Positions 14,801 through 25,149 of a stretch of DNA of 64,000 bases are shown one piece after another. The stretch comes from Siphonodentalium dalli (taxonomy: Eukaryota; Mollusca; Scaphopoda; Gadilida; Siphonodentaliidae). Made by a program: the position numbers and the translations under genes. The notes under the pieces are model-generated. The model was not told the origin of the DNA. It searched no databases and was given only the letters and a program-made list of their open reading frames with translations. The stretch's first letter is position 1. The number at the start of each line of letters is the position of its first letter. The DNA lies in contig CP136067.1 of the NCBI GenBank assembly GCA_032622095.1, positions 197,680,052 to 197,744,051 on the forward strand, given 5' to 3'.

Positions 14801-17800
14801 ACATAGCTTCATAATGGGTAGCTGTATACATAGCTTCGTAATGGGTAGCTGTATACATAGCTTCGTAATGGGTATCTGTATACATAGCTTCATAATGGGT
14901 AGCTGTATACATAGCTTCATAATGGGTATCTGTATACAGAGCTTCATAATGGGTAGCTGTATACATAGCTTCATAATGGGTAGCTGTATACATAGCTTCG
15001 TAATGGGTATCTGTATACATAGCTTCATAATGGGTATCTGTATACATAGCTTCATAATGGGTAGCTGTATACAGAGCTTCATAATGGGTAGCTGTATACA
15101 TAGCTTCATAATGGGTAGCTGTATACATAGCTTCATAATGGGTATCTGTATACAGAGCTTCATAATGGGTATCTGTATACATAGCTACATAATGGGTATC
15201 TGTATACATAGCTTCATAATGGGTATCTGTATACATAGCTTCATAATGGGTATCTGTATACAGAGCTTCATAATGGGTATCTGTATACAGAGCTTCATAA
15301 TGGGTAGCTGTATACAGAGCTTCATAATGGGTGGCTGTATACATAGCTTCGTAATGGGTAGCTGTATACATAGCGTCATAATGGGTATCTGTATACATAG
15401 CGTCATAATGGGTAGCTGTATACATAGCGTCATAATGGGTATCTGCATACATAGCTTCATAATGGGTATCTGTATACATAGCTTCATAATGGGTATCTGT
15501 ATACATAGCATCATAATGGGTAGCTGTATACATAGCTTCATAATGGGTAGCTGTATACATAGCTTCATATTAATGGGTATCTGTATACATAGCTTCATAA
15601 TGGGTATCTGTATACATAGCTTCATAATGGGTAGCTGTATACATAGCATCATAATGGGTAGCTGTATACATAGCTTCATAATGGGTATCTGTATACATAG
15701 CATCATAATGGGTAGCTGTATACATAGCTTCATAATGGGTAGCTGTATACATAGCTTCATATTAATGGGTATCTGTATACATAGCTTCATAATGGGTATC
15801 TGTATACAGAGCTTCATAATGGGTAGCTGTATACAGAGCTTCATAATGGGTGGCTGTATACATAGCTTCATAATGGGTAGCTGTATACATAGCGTCATAA
15901 TGGGTAGCTGTATACATAGCTTCATAATGGGTATCTGTATACATAGCTTCATAATGGGTATCTGTATACATAGCTTCATAATGGGTAGCTGTATACATAG
16001 CATCATAATGGGTATCTGTATACATAGCGTCATAATGGGTAGCTGTATACATAGCGTCATAATGGGTATCTGTATACATAGCTTCGTAATGGGTATCTGT
16101 ATACATAGCTTCATAATGGGTAGCTGTATACATAGCTTCATAATGGGTATCTGTATACATAGCTTCATAATGTGTATCTGTATACAGAGCTTCATAATGG
16201 GTAGCTGTATACATAGCTTCATAATGGGTATCTGTATACATAGCTTCATAATGGGTAGCTGTATACATAGCTACATAATGGGTAGCTGCATACATAGCTT
16301 CATAATGGGTATCTGTATACATAGCGTCATAATGGGTATCTGTATACATAGCTTCATAATGGGTATCTGTATACATAGCTTCATAATGGGTAGCTGTATA
16401 CATAGCTACATAATGGGTAGCTGTATACATAGCTTCATAATGGGTATCTGTATACATAGCTTCATAATGGGTAGCTGTATACAGAGCTTCATAATGGGTA
16501 TCTGTATACATAGCTTCATAATGGGTAGCTGTATACATAGCTACATAATGGGTATCTGTATACATAGCTTCATAATGGGTAGCTGTATACATAGCTTCAT
16601 AATGGGTAGCTGTATACATAGCTACATAATGGGTATCTGTATACATAGCTTCATAATGGGTATCTGTATACATAGCTTCATAATGGGTATCTGTATACAT
16701 AGCTTCATAATGGGTAGCTGTATACATAGCGTCATAATGGGTAGCTGTATACATAGCTACATAATGGGTATCTGTATACATAGCTTCATAATGGGTAGCT
16801 GTATACATAGCTTCATAATGGGTATCTGTATACATAGCTTCATAATGGGTATCTGCATACATAGCTTCATAATGGGTAGCTGTATACATAGCTACATAAT
16901 GGGTATCTGTATACATAGCTTCATAATGGGTAGCTGTATACATAGCTTCATAATGGGTATCTGTATACATAGCGTCATAATGGGTAGCTGTATACATAGC
17001 TTCATAATGGGTAGCTGTATACATAGCTTCATAATGGGTATCTGTATACAGAGCTTCATAATGGGTATCTGTATACATAGCGTCATAATGGGTAGCTGTA
17101 TACATAGCTTCATAATGGGTAGCTGTATACATAGCTTCATAATGGGTATCTGTATACAGAGCTTCATAATGGGTAGCTGTATACAGAGCTTCATAATGGG
17201 TAGCTGTATACATAGCTTCATAATGGGTAGCTGTATACATAGCTACATAATGGGTATCTGTATACATAGCATCATAATAATGGGTAGCTGTATACATAGC
17301 TTCGTAATGGGTAGCTGTATACATAGCTTCATAATGGGTAGCTGTATACATAGCTTCATAATGGGTAGCTGTATACAGAGCTTCATAATGGGTATCTGTA
17401 TACATAGCTTCATAATGGGTATCTGTATACATAGCTTCATAATGGGTAGCTGTATACATAGCGTCATAATGGGTAGCTGTATACATAGCTTCATAATGGG
17501 TAGCTGTATACATAGCTTCATAATGGGTAGCTGTATACAGAGCTTCATAATGGGTAGCTGTATACATAGCTTCATAATGGGTAGCTGTATACATAGCTTC
17601 ATAATGGGTAGCTGTATACATAGCTTCATAATAATGGGTATCTGTATACATAGCTTCATAATGGGTAGCTGTATACATAGCATCATAATGGGTAGCTGTA
17701 TACATAGCATCATAATGGGTATCTGTATACATAGCTTCATAATGGGTAGCTGTATACATAGCTTCATAATGGGTAGCTGTATACATAGCTTCATAATGGG

Positions 17801-18689
17801 TATCTGTATACATAGCTTCATAATGGGTATCTGTATACATAGCTTCATAATGGGTATCTGTATACATAGCGTCATAATGGGTAGCTGTATACATAGCTTC
17901 ATAATGGGTATCTGTATACATAGCGTCATAATGGGTAGCTGTATACATAGCTTCATAATGGGTAGCTGTATACAGAGCTTCGTAATGGGTATCTGTATAC
18001 ATAGCTTCATAATGGGTAGCTGTATACATAGCTTCATAATGGGTAGCTGTATACATAGCTTCATAATAATGGGTATCTGTATACATAGCGTCATAATGGG
18101 TATATGTATACATAGCTTCATAATGGGTAGCTGTATACATAGCTTCATAATGGGTATCTGTATACATAGCTTCGTAATGGGTATCTGTATACATAGCTTC
18201 GTAATGGGTATCTGTATACAGAGCTTCATAATGGGTATCTGTATACAGAGCTTCATAATGGGTAGCTGTATACATAGCTTCATAATGGGTATCTGTATAC
18301 ATAGCTTCATAATGGGTAGCTGCATACATAGCTTCATAATGGGTAGCTGTATACATAGCTTCATAATGGGTATCTGTATACAGAGCTTCATAATGGGTAG
18401 CTGTATACATAGCTTCATAATGGGTATCTGTATACATAGCTTCATAATGGGTATCTGTATACATAGCTTCGTAATGGGTATCTGCATACATAGCTTCATA
18501 ATGGGTAGCTGCATACATAGCTTCATAATGGGTATCTGCATACATAGCTTCATAATGGGTATCTGTATACATAGCTTCATAATGGGTATCTGTATACATA
18601 GCTTCGTAATGGGTATCTGCATACATAGCTTCATAATGGGTATCTGTATACATAGCTTCATAATGGGTATCTGTATACAGAGCTTCGTA

Positions 18690-19345
18690 ATGGGTATCTG
18701 TATACAGAGCTTCATAATGGGTATCTGTATACATAGCTTCATAATGGGTATCTGTATACATAGCTTCATAATGGGTATCTGTATACATAGCTTCATAATG
18801 GGTATCTGTATACATAGCTTCATAATGGGTATCTGTATACATAGCTTCATAATGGGTATCTGTATACAGAGCTTCGTAATGGGTATCTGTATACATAGCT
18901 TCATAATGGGTATATGTATACATAGCTTCGTAATGGGTATCTGTATACATAGCTTCATAATGGGTATCTGCATACATAGCTTCATAATGGGTATCTGTAT
19001 ACAGAGCTTCATAATGGGTATCTGTATACATAGCTTCATAATGGGTATCTGTATACATAGCTTCATAATGGGTATCTGTATACATAGCTTCATAATGGGT
19101 ATCTGTATACATAGCTTCATAATGGGTATCTGTATACATAGCTTCATAATGGGTATCTGTATACATAGCTTCATAATGGGTATCTGTATACATAGCTTCA
19201 TAATGGGTATCTGTATACATAGCTTCATAATGGGTATCTGTATACATAGCTTCATAATGGGTATATGTATACATAGCTTCATAATGGGTATCTGCATACA
19301 TAGCTTCATAATGGGTATCTGTATACATAGCTTCATAATGGGTAT
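18690..19345. repeat. Homogeneous terminal segment of the 27-bp array
   Basis: Nearly all of the last roughly 24 monomers carry the GTATCTG form, most of them also CAT and TTCATA. The rest of the array freely mixes GTATCTG and GTAGCTG. The segment ends sharply at unique DNA. Confidence 0.75.
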
Positions 19346-19751
19346 CTCAAAACATATATACGCGCAAGATTTCCTTACAAATTCGTTGATATAGGTTACA
19401 CTGGTCTAAATACGGTTCGGAGTAACATCTATGGGATGCGGGAGGAGAGATATATAGGGGAGAGTTAAATAGACACTGGACCATGACTGGTCAATAGCCT
19501 TGTGTGCTTTTTGCATAAAACAAACATCACACCCCTTCCCTATGACTTCCCATAGGTAAAATATCCATTGGCACATGCATTAACCCTTTGTAGTGAAGTT
19601 TGAATTTTGTGATGTGGTCTAAAATATGACATTATTTTTAGTGCGGTTCTGACACTAGTTACGAAAACACAAGATTTAAAGGCGAATTCCCTGCTAGATG
19701 GACATGATTTGTTATACATAAAAAGTTTCCGCAAATGTCAATCTTTCAGAT
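19346..19751. other. Non-coding flank of the satellite
   Basis: Unique sequence with no convincing gene. A TTAACCCTTTG stretch at 19,580 resembles the ends of the TTAA elements downstream, but I found no matching inverted end, so it may be a solo or broken terminus. Confidence 0.5.
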
Positions 19752-19904
19752 TTAACCCTTTACCCAACAATCCGGCCAAAACCGGCCAAATAAAGCTTCA
19801 ACAGCCTAAAATATCTTCGGTCTGTCTCAATAGAACCATACAAATATGGATATCATTGGAAACTGCTCCTTGACCACATTGTGATAGTTACAGTTATGCC
19901 CTGT

Positions 19905-19973
19905 GCCAATGCATTCTCTTATATATGCGAGTCGACCATAGGTCGCCTCGCATATATAAGAGAATGCATTGGC
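19905..19973. repeat. 69-bp near-perfect palindrome, copy 1
   Basis: Arms of 33 nt beginning GCCAATGCATTCTC and ending GAGAATGCATTGGC surround a 3-nt loop (ATA at 19,938-19,940), with one mismatch in the inner stem. The outer 27 bp of each arm are exact. It lies inside TTAA element 1. Confidence 0.9.
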
Positions 19974-20052
19974 CTAAAAAAAATATTTTTTTAACACTTT
20001 TTACCATTTTTTCTTACATTCTTTAACAATTTTATAATTTTTAATGTGTTTA

Positions 20053-20121
20053 GCCAATGCATTCTCTTATATATGCGAGGCGACCTATGGTCGACTCGCA
20101 TATATAAGAGAATGCATTGGC
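20053..20121. repeat. 69-bp near-perfect palindrome, copy 2 (inverted relative to copy 1)
   Basis: Same 69-bp fold-back as at 19,905. Its asymmetric inner stem (GGCGACC-TAT-GGTCGAC) is the reverse complement of copy 1, so the two copies face each other. It is followed by GCACAGGG close to the 3' end of TTAA element 1. Confidence 0.9.
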
Positions 20122-20378
20122 ACAGGGCCCTTCTGTTGGGTAAAGGGTTAAAGACAATTTTGGACCTAGGATTTATATTATAAACTAAAACGTTTGCACT
20201 GAGGCCTATGGAAGACATTTACACCAGTGTAACCTATAGCGCGGAAAATACGCGTTCCTTTTAATCTATTGTTAGATGAATTTGAGATCGTTTCGCATAA
20301 GTGTAGGTTCAAGTATCTGTTACTATATAAAGACCATGAGAACATTTATAGCGGAAACGTTTATGGTACTTCGTGATT

Positions 20379-20768
20379 TTAACTCTTTCAGTGCCAGGGT
20401 TTTTTTGGGTTGAATTTTTTTTGGGTATGTTTAAGCATGCTATAGCAAATTTAAAAACAAACTTGATGAAACCTTAGGGGCATGTTATAACACAAAACTA
20501 TCACCAAGTATTCATAGTGATAATTTTGATGCCCATGAAAAACGTAAGATTCCCTGGCACTAAACCTACAAAATAAGTCTGTTAAAGAATATAAGAAAAA
20601 ATTATTAAAATTGTAAAATATAATAACAAATGATGAAAAATTGTTAGGCCAATGCATTCTCTTATATATGCGAGGCGACCCATGGTCGACTCGCATATAT
20701 AAGATAATGCATTGGCACAGGGTATATGGGTTGATACACAAATCGGACCTGGCACTCAAAAGGGTTAA
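20379..20768. mobile_element. TTAA-flanked miniature element 2 (piggyBac-like MITE)
   Basis: It begins TTAACTCTTTCAGTGCCAGG and ends CCTGGCACTCAAAAGGGTTAA-like, giving imperfect inverted ends of about 20 bp with TTAA at both edges, 390 bp in total. It carries one 69-bp palindrome (20,648-20,716) and the same GCACAGGG segment as element 1. Its terminal repeats differ from element 1 beyond the first ten bases. No transposase is present. Confidence 0.75.
20648..20716. repeat. 69-bp palindrome, copy 3
   Basis: Same module as at 19,905 and 20,053, in the orientation of copy 2. The right arm has one extra mismatch (AAGATAATGC instead of AAGAGAATGC). It is embedded in TTAA element 2. Confidence 0.9.
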
Positions 20769-22023
20769 TGAAACAAAACAGAAGAGAAAGCAGTGCGTGA
20801 AGTTTTTAAATATATAGACCCAACCATCGTGTTCAAAGTTGTATTTGTTATGACCTCAATGCGTATTTATGGTATATAATGCTTATGAAAACTTTGTTCA
20901 AGTATTTATCGACATATTTCGAAACCGGGAAAATTCAAAAGTAAATATTATAAGGTGTACATGTATACACAGTTTGGAGCGGAAACTGGTATGTGCATTT
21001 AAATTTAAAGTCAAAAAGAACATCACAACCGAATTCGTCTTCTCCAGTTTAAACCTCCGAGCCTAATCGGGCCTAAGTGGGTGCATGCTTGTGGTCGTTC
21101 AATGGCTATATCTGATTGACATATCTATAATTATACATGTATACGATGAGATGGGCAATCAATAAAACTACCCAATTACCATGCAGACCACAATCAGAAC
21201 TGTAGAATGGTTGTTGGCACGCCATGAATTACCGAGAATATGTACATACATATAGCAACTCTCGTGTGGTGATGAATCAATTGTAACCTGATCACACCCA
21301 AGCCACCGCTCTCACGTTAGGCACGCGGTCAACCGAGATTATTTACACCTCCATCCATTGATTTGATTGTATAACTATTGTAAACGGCGGACTAGAAAAG
21401 ATGGATTCGCCATTTCAGGTCAAGCTGTCCTAAACCCGTTTTGCCATCGAATGAAGGCTATAAAACGCACAGCATGATCGCCATTGACAAAACAAATAGC
21501 CCGATGCCACCTACAGGTGTGAGCGCCACTCGCTTATGAAGTGTCAATCAACATATGCTCTTTATAATATTTGTCGATTTTATAGCTGTTACCATTAGGC
21601 AATATTAGGCTCGACGATATATATGTACATGTATATACAACTGCTAAATCAGGGTCTGACTGAACCTGGTTTAAAATAAAGGTGACGAATGTGTCAGTTA
21701 GATATGTGGACTTAGACTTGCGGTCTGGAGTTTAAACTGTGGTTTTAGCTGTGAAACTACGGTTTTAACCTAGATGTTTCCGTAAATCAGGTTCAAACAG
21801 TGGATATGACGAAACCGGCCGTGGGTGTTATTTATTGTTTAACCTTGGTGTTTGATACGTGAATGGGGTAATCTACGGTCCGATCTGGCACCGAATCAGT
21901 CGAACTTTCATAAACTAATATTAATCTTACTATGCATCAAGCAAAAGAAAAAAGAAAATATCACCACCATTGAACACTCATCGCGAAAATCCACAAAAGC
22001 TTCCACCAGTTGAATACAACACA
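20769..22023. other. Intergenic sequence, no feature recognised
   Basis: AT-rich sequence without a credible ORF, RNA gene or repeat that I can identify. It includes several ATACATGTAT-type stretches. Confidence 0.5.
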
Positions 22024-24056
22024 AGCTAACATTATTTGATGTAATGGAGAGCTAACATTATTGACAGCCGATTTATGTGTAATACAGAGCTAACATTATT
22101 GACAGCCGATTTCGATGTAATGCAGAGCTAACACTATTGACAGCCGATTTCGATGTAATGCAGAGCTAACATTATTGACAGCCGATTTCGATGTAATTCT
22201 GAGCTAATATTATTGACAGCCGATTTATGTGTAATGCAGAGCTAACATTATTGACAGCCGATTTCGATGTAACGCAGAGCTAACATTATTGACAGCCGAT
22301 TTCGATGTAATGCAGAGCTAACATTATTGACAGCCGATTTCGATGTAATTCTGAGCTAATAGTATTGACAGCCGATTTCGATGTAATTCTGAGCTAATAT
22401 TATTGACAGCCGATTTCGATGTAATGCAGAGCTAACATTATTGACAGCTGATTTCGATGTAATGCAGAGGTAACATTATTGACAGCCGATTTCGATGTAA
22501 TGCAGAGCTAACATTATTGACAGCCGATTTATGTGTAATGCAGAGGTAACATTATTGACAGCCGATTTCGATGTAATTCTGAGCTAATATTATTGACAGC
22601 CGATTTCGATGTAATTCTGAGCTAATATTATTGACAGCCGATTTCGATGTAATGCAGAGCTAACATTATTGACAGCTGATTTCGATGTAATGCAGAGGTA
22701 ACATTATTGACAGCCGATTTCGATGTAATGCAGAGCTAACATTATTGACAGCCGATTTATGTGTAATGCAGAGGTAACATTATTGACAGCCGATTTCGAT
22801 GTAATGCAGAGCTAACATTATTGACAGCCGATTTATGTGTAATGCAGCGCTAACATTATTGACAGCCGATTTCGATGTAATTCTGAGCTAATATTATTGA
22901 CAGCCGATTTCGATGTAATTCTGAGCTAATATTATTGACAGCCGATTTCGATGTAATGCAGAGCTAACATTATTGACAGCTGATTTCGATGTAATGCAGA
23001 GGTAACATTATTGACAGCCGATTTCGATGTAATTCAGAGCTAACATTATTGACAGCCGATTTATGTGTAATGCAGCGCTAACATTATTGACAGCCGATTT
23101 CGATGTAATTCTGAGCTAATATTATTGACAGCCGATTTCGATGTAATTCTGAGCTAACATTATTGACAGCCGATTTCTATGTAATGCAGAGCTAACACTA
23201 TTGACAGCTGATTTCGATGTAACGCAGAGCTAACATTATTGACAGCTGATTTCGATGTAATGCAGAGCTAATATTATTGACAGCCGATTTATGTGTAATG
23301 TAGAGCTAATATTATTGACAGCCGATTTATGTGTAATGCAGAGCTAACATTATTGACAGCTGATTTCGATGTAATGCAGAGCTAACATTATTGACAGCCG
23401 ATTTATGTGTAATGTAGAGTTAACATTATTGACAGCCGATTTATGTGTAATGTAGAGCTAATATTATTGACAGCCGATTTATGTGTAATGCAGAGCTAAC
23501 ATTATTGACAGCCGATTTATGTGTAATGCAGAGCTAACATTATTGACAGCCGATTTATGTGTAATGTAGAGCTAATATTATTGACAGCCGATTTATGTGT
23601 AATGCAGAGCTAACATTATTGACAGCCGATTTATGTGTAATGTAGAGTTAACATTATTGACAGCCGATTTCGATGTAATGCAGAGCTAATATTATTGACA
23701 GCCGATTTATGTGTAATGTAGAGTTAACATTATTGACAGCCGATTTCGATGTAATGCAGAGCTAACATTATTGGCAGCCGATTTCGATGTAATGCAGAGC
23801 TAACATTATTGACAGCCGATTTCGATGTAATTCTGAGCTAACATTATTGACAGCCGATTTCGATGTAATGCATAGCTAACATTATTGACAGCCGATTTAG
23901 ATGTAATTCTGAGCTAACATTATTGACAGCCGATTTCTATGTAATGCATAGCTAACATTATTGACAGCCGATTTCGATGTAATGCATAGCTAACATTATT
24001 GACAGCCGATTTCGATGTAATGCAGAGCTAACATTATTGACAGCCGATTTCGATGT
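22024..24056. repeat. 38-bp satellite array, about 53 monomers
   Basis: The unit contains AGCTAACATTATTGACAGCC, then GATTTCGATGTAATGC or the variant GATTTATGTGTAATGC. Other variants are TTCTGAGCTAAT, GCAGAGGTAAC and CAGCTGATTT. Monomers keep a constant 38-bp length but are noticeably diverged. Linked variants repeat at 228 bp (CAGCTG at 22,445 and 22,673) and 304 bp (22,977), i.e. 6- and 8-monomer higher-order shifts. The GATTTATG type dominates from about 23,280 to 23,640. The first copy, at 22,024, is internally deleted. Confidence 0.95.
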
Positions 24057-25149
24057 GAGGTCAAATGGTAAACAAATGTTACTATATGATATTTTTCCTA
24101 TGACCTTGACCGTAAAAATTGTCCTAGTGGCCCAGTCCGTTTGATGCACCATTGATTCCACCATGAGTTAACGTCGTTTCTTTAGACACAAGGCGCATTG
24201 GTTGACAAGAGTGGGCGTTTTCAACTTTTCTCCAAATATTTGATGCCGTTGACATGGAAACCTGATTTTATCCCGACAAAGGACCCCTCACCCGGTACCC
24301 CCTTCAAATGATTTCCTTTATAACTAAGCAACATATATTTGAAGTTCCATGCTTTAGTTACTAAAGTCACAATATCGCGTCCATTAAAGGTACTCAATCC
24401 GATCAGACGATCCCCATACAATCAAAATACAACAACAACATTTCTTCAAAATACGCTTTAGTTATCAGAATCGATTTATTGCAACAAAATAATGCTAACC
24501 TCTGTCAACTATGGTATCAAATTTCGCAAAAAGTTTTATTTATCAACATTTTGTTCAACAAAATATGGCCGTATTATCACTAAAGTATCACGAAATTTGA
24601 CCATGTTACCACTTGATTTTAGAGTTATCCATCTTCATGGACAAATTTGTCCGAGACCCTCCGTTTGGCCACGTGTTTCTGGGCCACATATTATTACACA
24701 TCTGGAGAAATAACAAACTTCAAAAATCGATATCTGATCACTCTGAGCTTTGATGGTGGATTCCTCGACTCGAATCAAATATGTGTTACCCCCGATGCCA
24801 AAGATATACGGGCATTGGCGAACTACTGCATGACTTTTGCATGTGTATTTCTTGGCTTTAAGGTTATGGTACCAAATATTGAATGTTCAGTCGCATATTA
24901 TTGTTTAAGAAACTCAGATATGAGCGATAATTTGTGTATATTAATTTTGTTTGTCGTGACGACCAGAGTACCGGAGAATGCAGCAGTGTTAGGCAGTGAT
25001 TACAGTCATATTGTAACAAGGACCCGTCGCACATGAACGACTTTGACTTGATTGCTGTATCCTACATGTATCTCAATATATATATAAGAATTAGGTTTCT
25101 GTACATGTATGTGCCGGGATATATTATATATATATACATGTATATATTT
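24057..25149. other. Intergenic sequence, no feature recognised
   Basis: Several short ORFs occur here, the longest 129 codons at 24,647-25,036. None shows a recognisable domain or repeat relationship, so I do not call a gene. Confidence 0.45.

Larger units (their letters stand above)
1..19345. repeat. 27-bp satellite array, about 716 monomers, truncated by window start
   Basis: One 27-bp unit repeats head to tail without interruption. Each unit carries the 8-bp palindrome TGTATACA and the block AATGGGTA. Only a few positions vary: T or G in GTATCTG/GTAGCTG, T or G in ACATAGC/ACAGAGC, the two bases before TCAT (TT, AT, GT or TA), and A or G in CATAATG/CGTAATG. Rarer changes are TGT to TGC, GGG to GAG, and TAG to TAA. 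The only length variants I found are 3-bp additions in the ATAAT junction, for example near 112, 4,191, 7,815, 13,055, 15,570, 15,762, 17,277, 17,631 and 18,065. The array enters from the left edge and ends at 19,345, where GGGTATCT passes directly into unique sequence. This is a classic satellite; I do not recognise it as a named family. Confidence 0.97.
3..19394 (+). other. 6,463-codon open frame across the 27-bp satellite (probably not a gene)
   Basis: Because the monomer is nine codons long and lacks stops in this frame, the plus strand stays open for the whole array. It encodes a nonapeptide repeat of the type MGICIHSFI, with I/S/G at position 3, H/Q at 6 and F/I/V/Y at 8. The frame leaves the array and stops at 19,394 after about 16 non-repeat residues. 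Against coding: two minus-strand frames (repeats MKLCIQIPI and MYTDTHYEA) are also open over thousands of codons; almost every common variant is non-synonymous in the plus frame; the ATG is just the satellite's own ATG; and no promoter, intron or flanking non-repeat domain is visible. I treat it as a by-product of a 27-bp period. A transcribed or translated satellite cannot be excluded from sequence alone. Confidence 0.85.
19752..20151. mobile_element. TTAA-flanked miniature element 1 (piggyBac-like MITE)
   Basis: The element starts TTAACCCTTTACCCAACA and ends in the inverse, TGTTGGGTAAAGGGTTAA. This gives about 18-bp terminal inverted repeats with TTAA at both outer edges, 400 bp in total. 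TTAA target sites and TTAACCCTTT-type ends are typical of the piggyBac superfamily. No transposase is present, so the copy would be non-autonomous. Inside are two 69-bp palindromes in opposite orientation (19,905-19,973 and 20,053-20,121) bracketing a 79-bp A/T-rich core. Kolobok elements also use TTAA, so the superfamily call is inference. Confidence 0.75.

Noticed and set aside
269-19336. Minus-strand ORFs with MKLCIQIPI and MYTDTHYEA repeats
   Set aside because: They are alternative frames of the same satellite, interrupted only where GCTACAT or CATATTAAT variants create stops.
1-19345. CRISPR-like array
   Set aside because: The units are directly adjacent with no unique spacers, and the sequence is clearly eukaryotic.
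3-19394. A giant 6,463-residue nonapeptide-repeat protein gene
   Set aside because: Two minus-strand frames are also open, the variation is mostly non-synonymous, and no gene structure is visible; the open frame follows from a 27-bp period without stops.
24491-25036. Overlapping ORFs of 73 and 129 codons
   Set aside because: No domain, no homology that I recognise, and no start or splice context; chance ORFs in AT-rich DNA.
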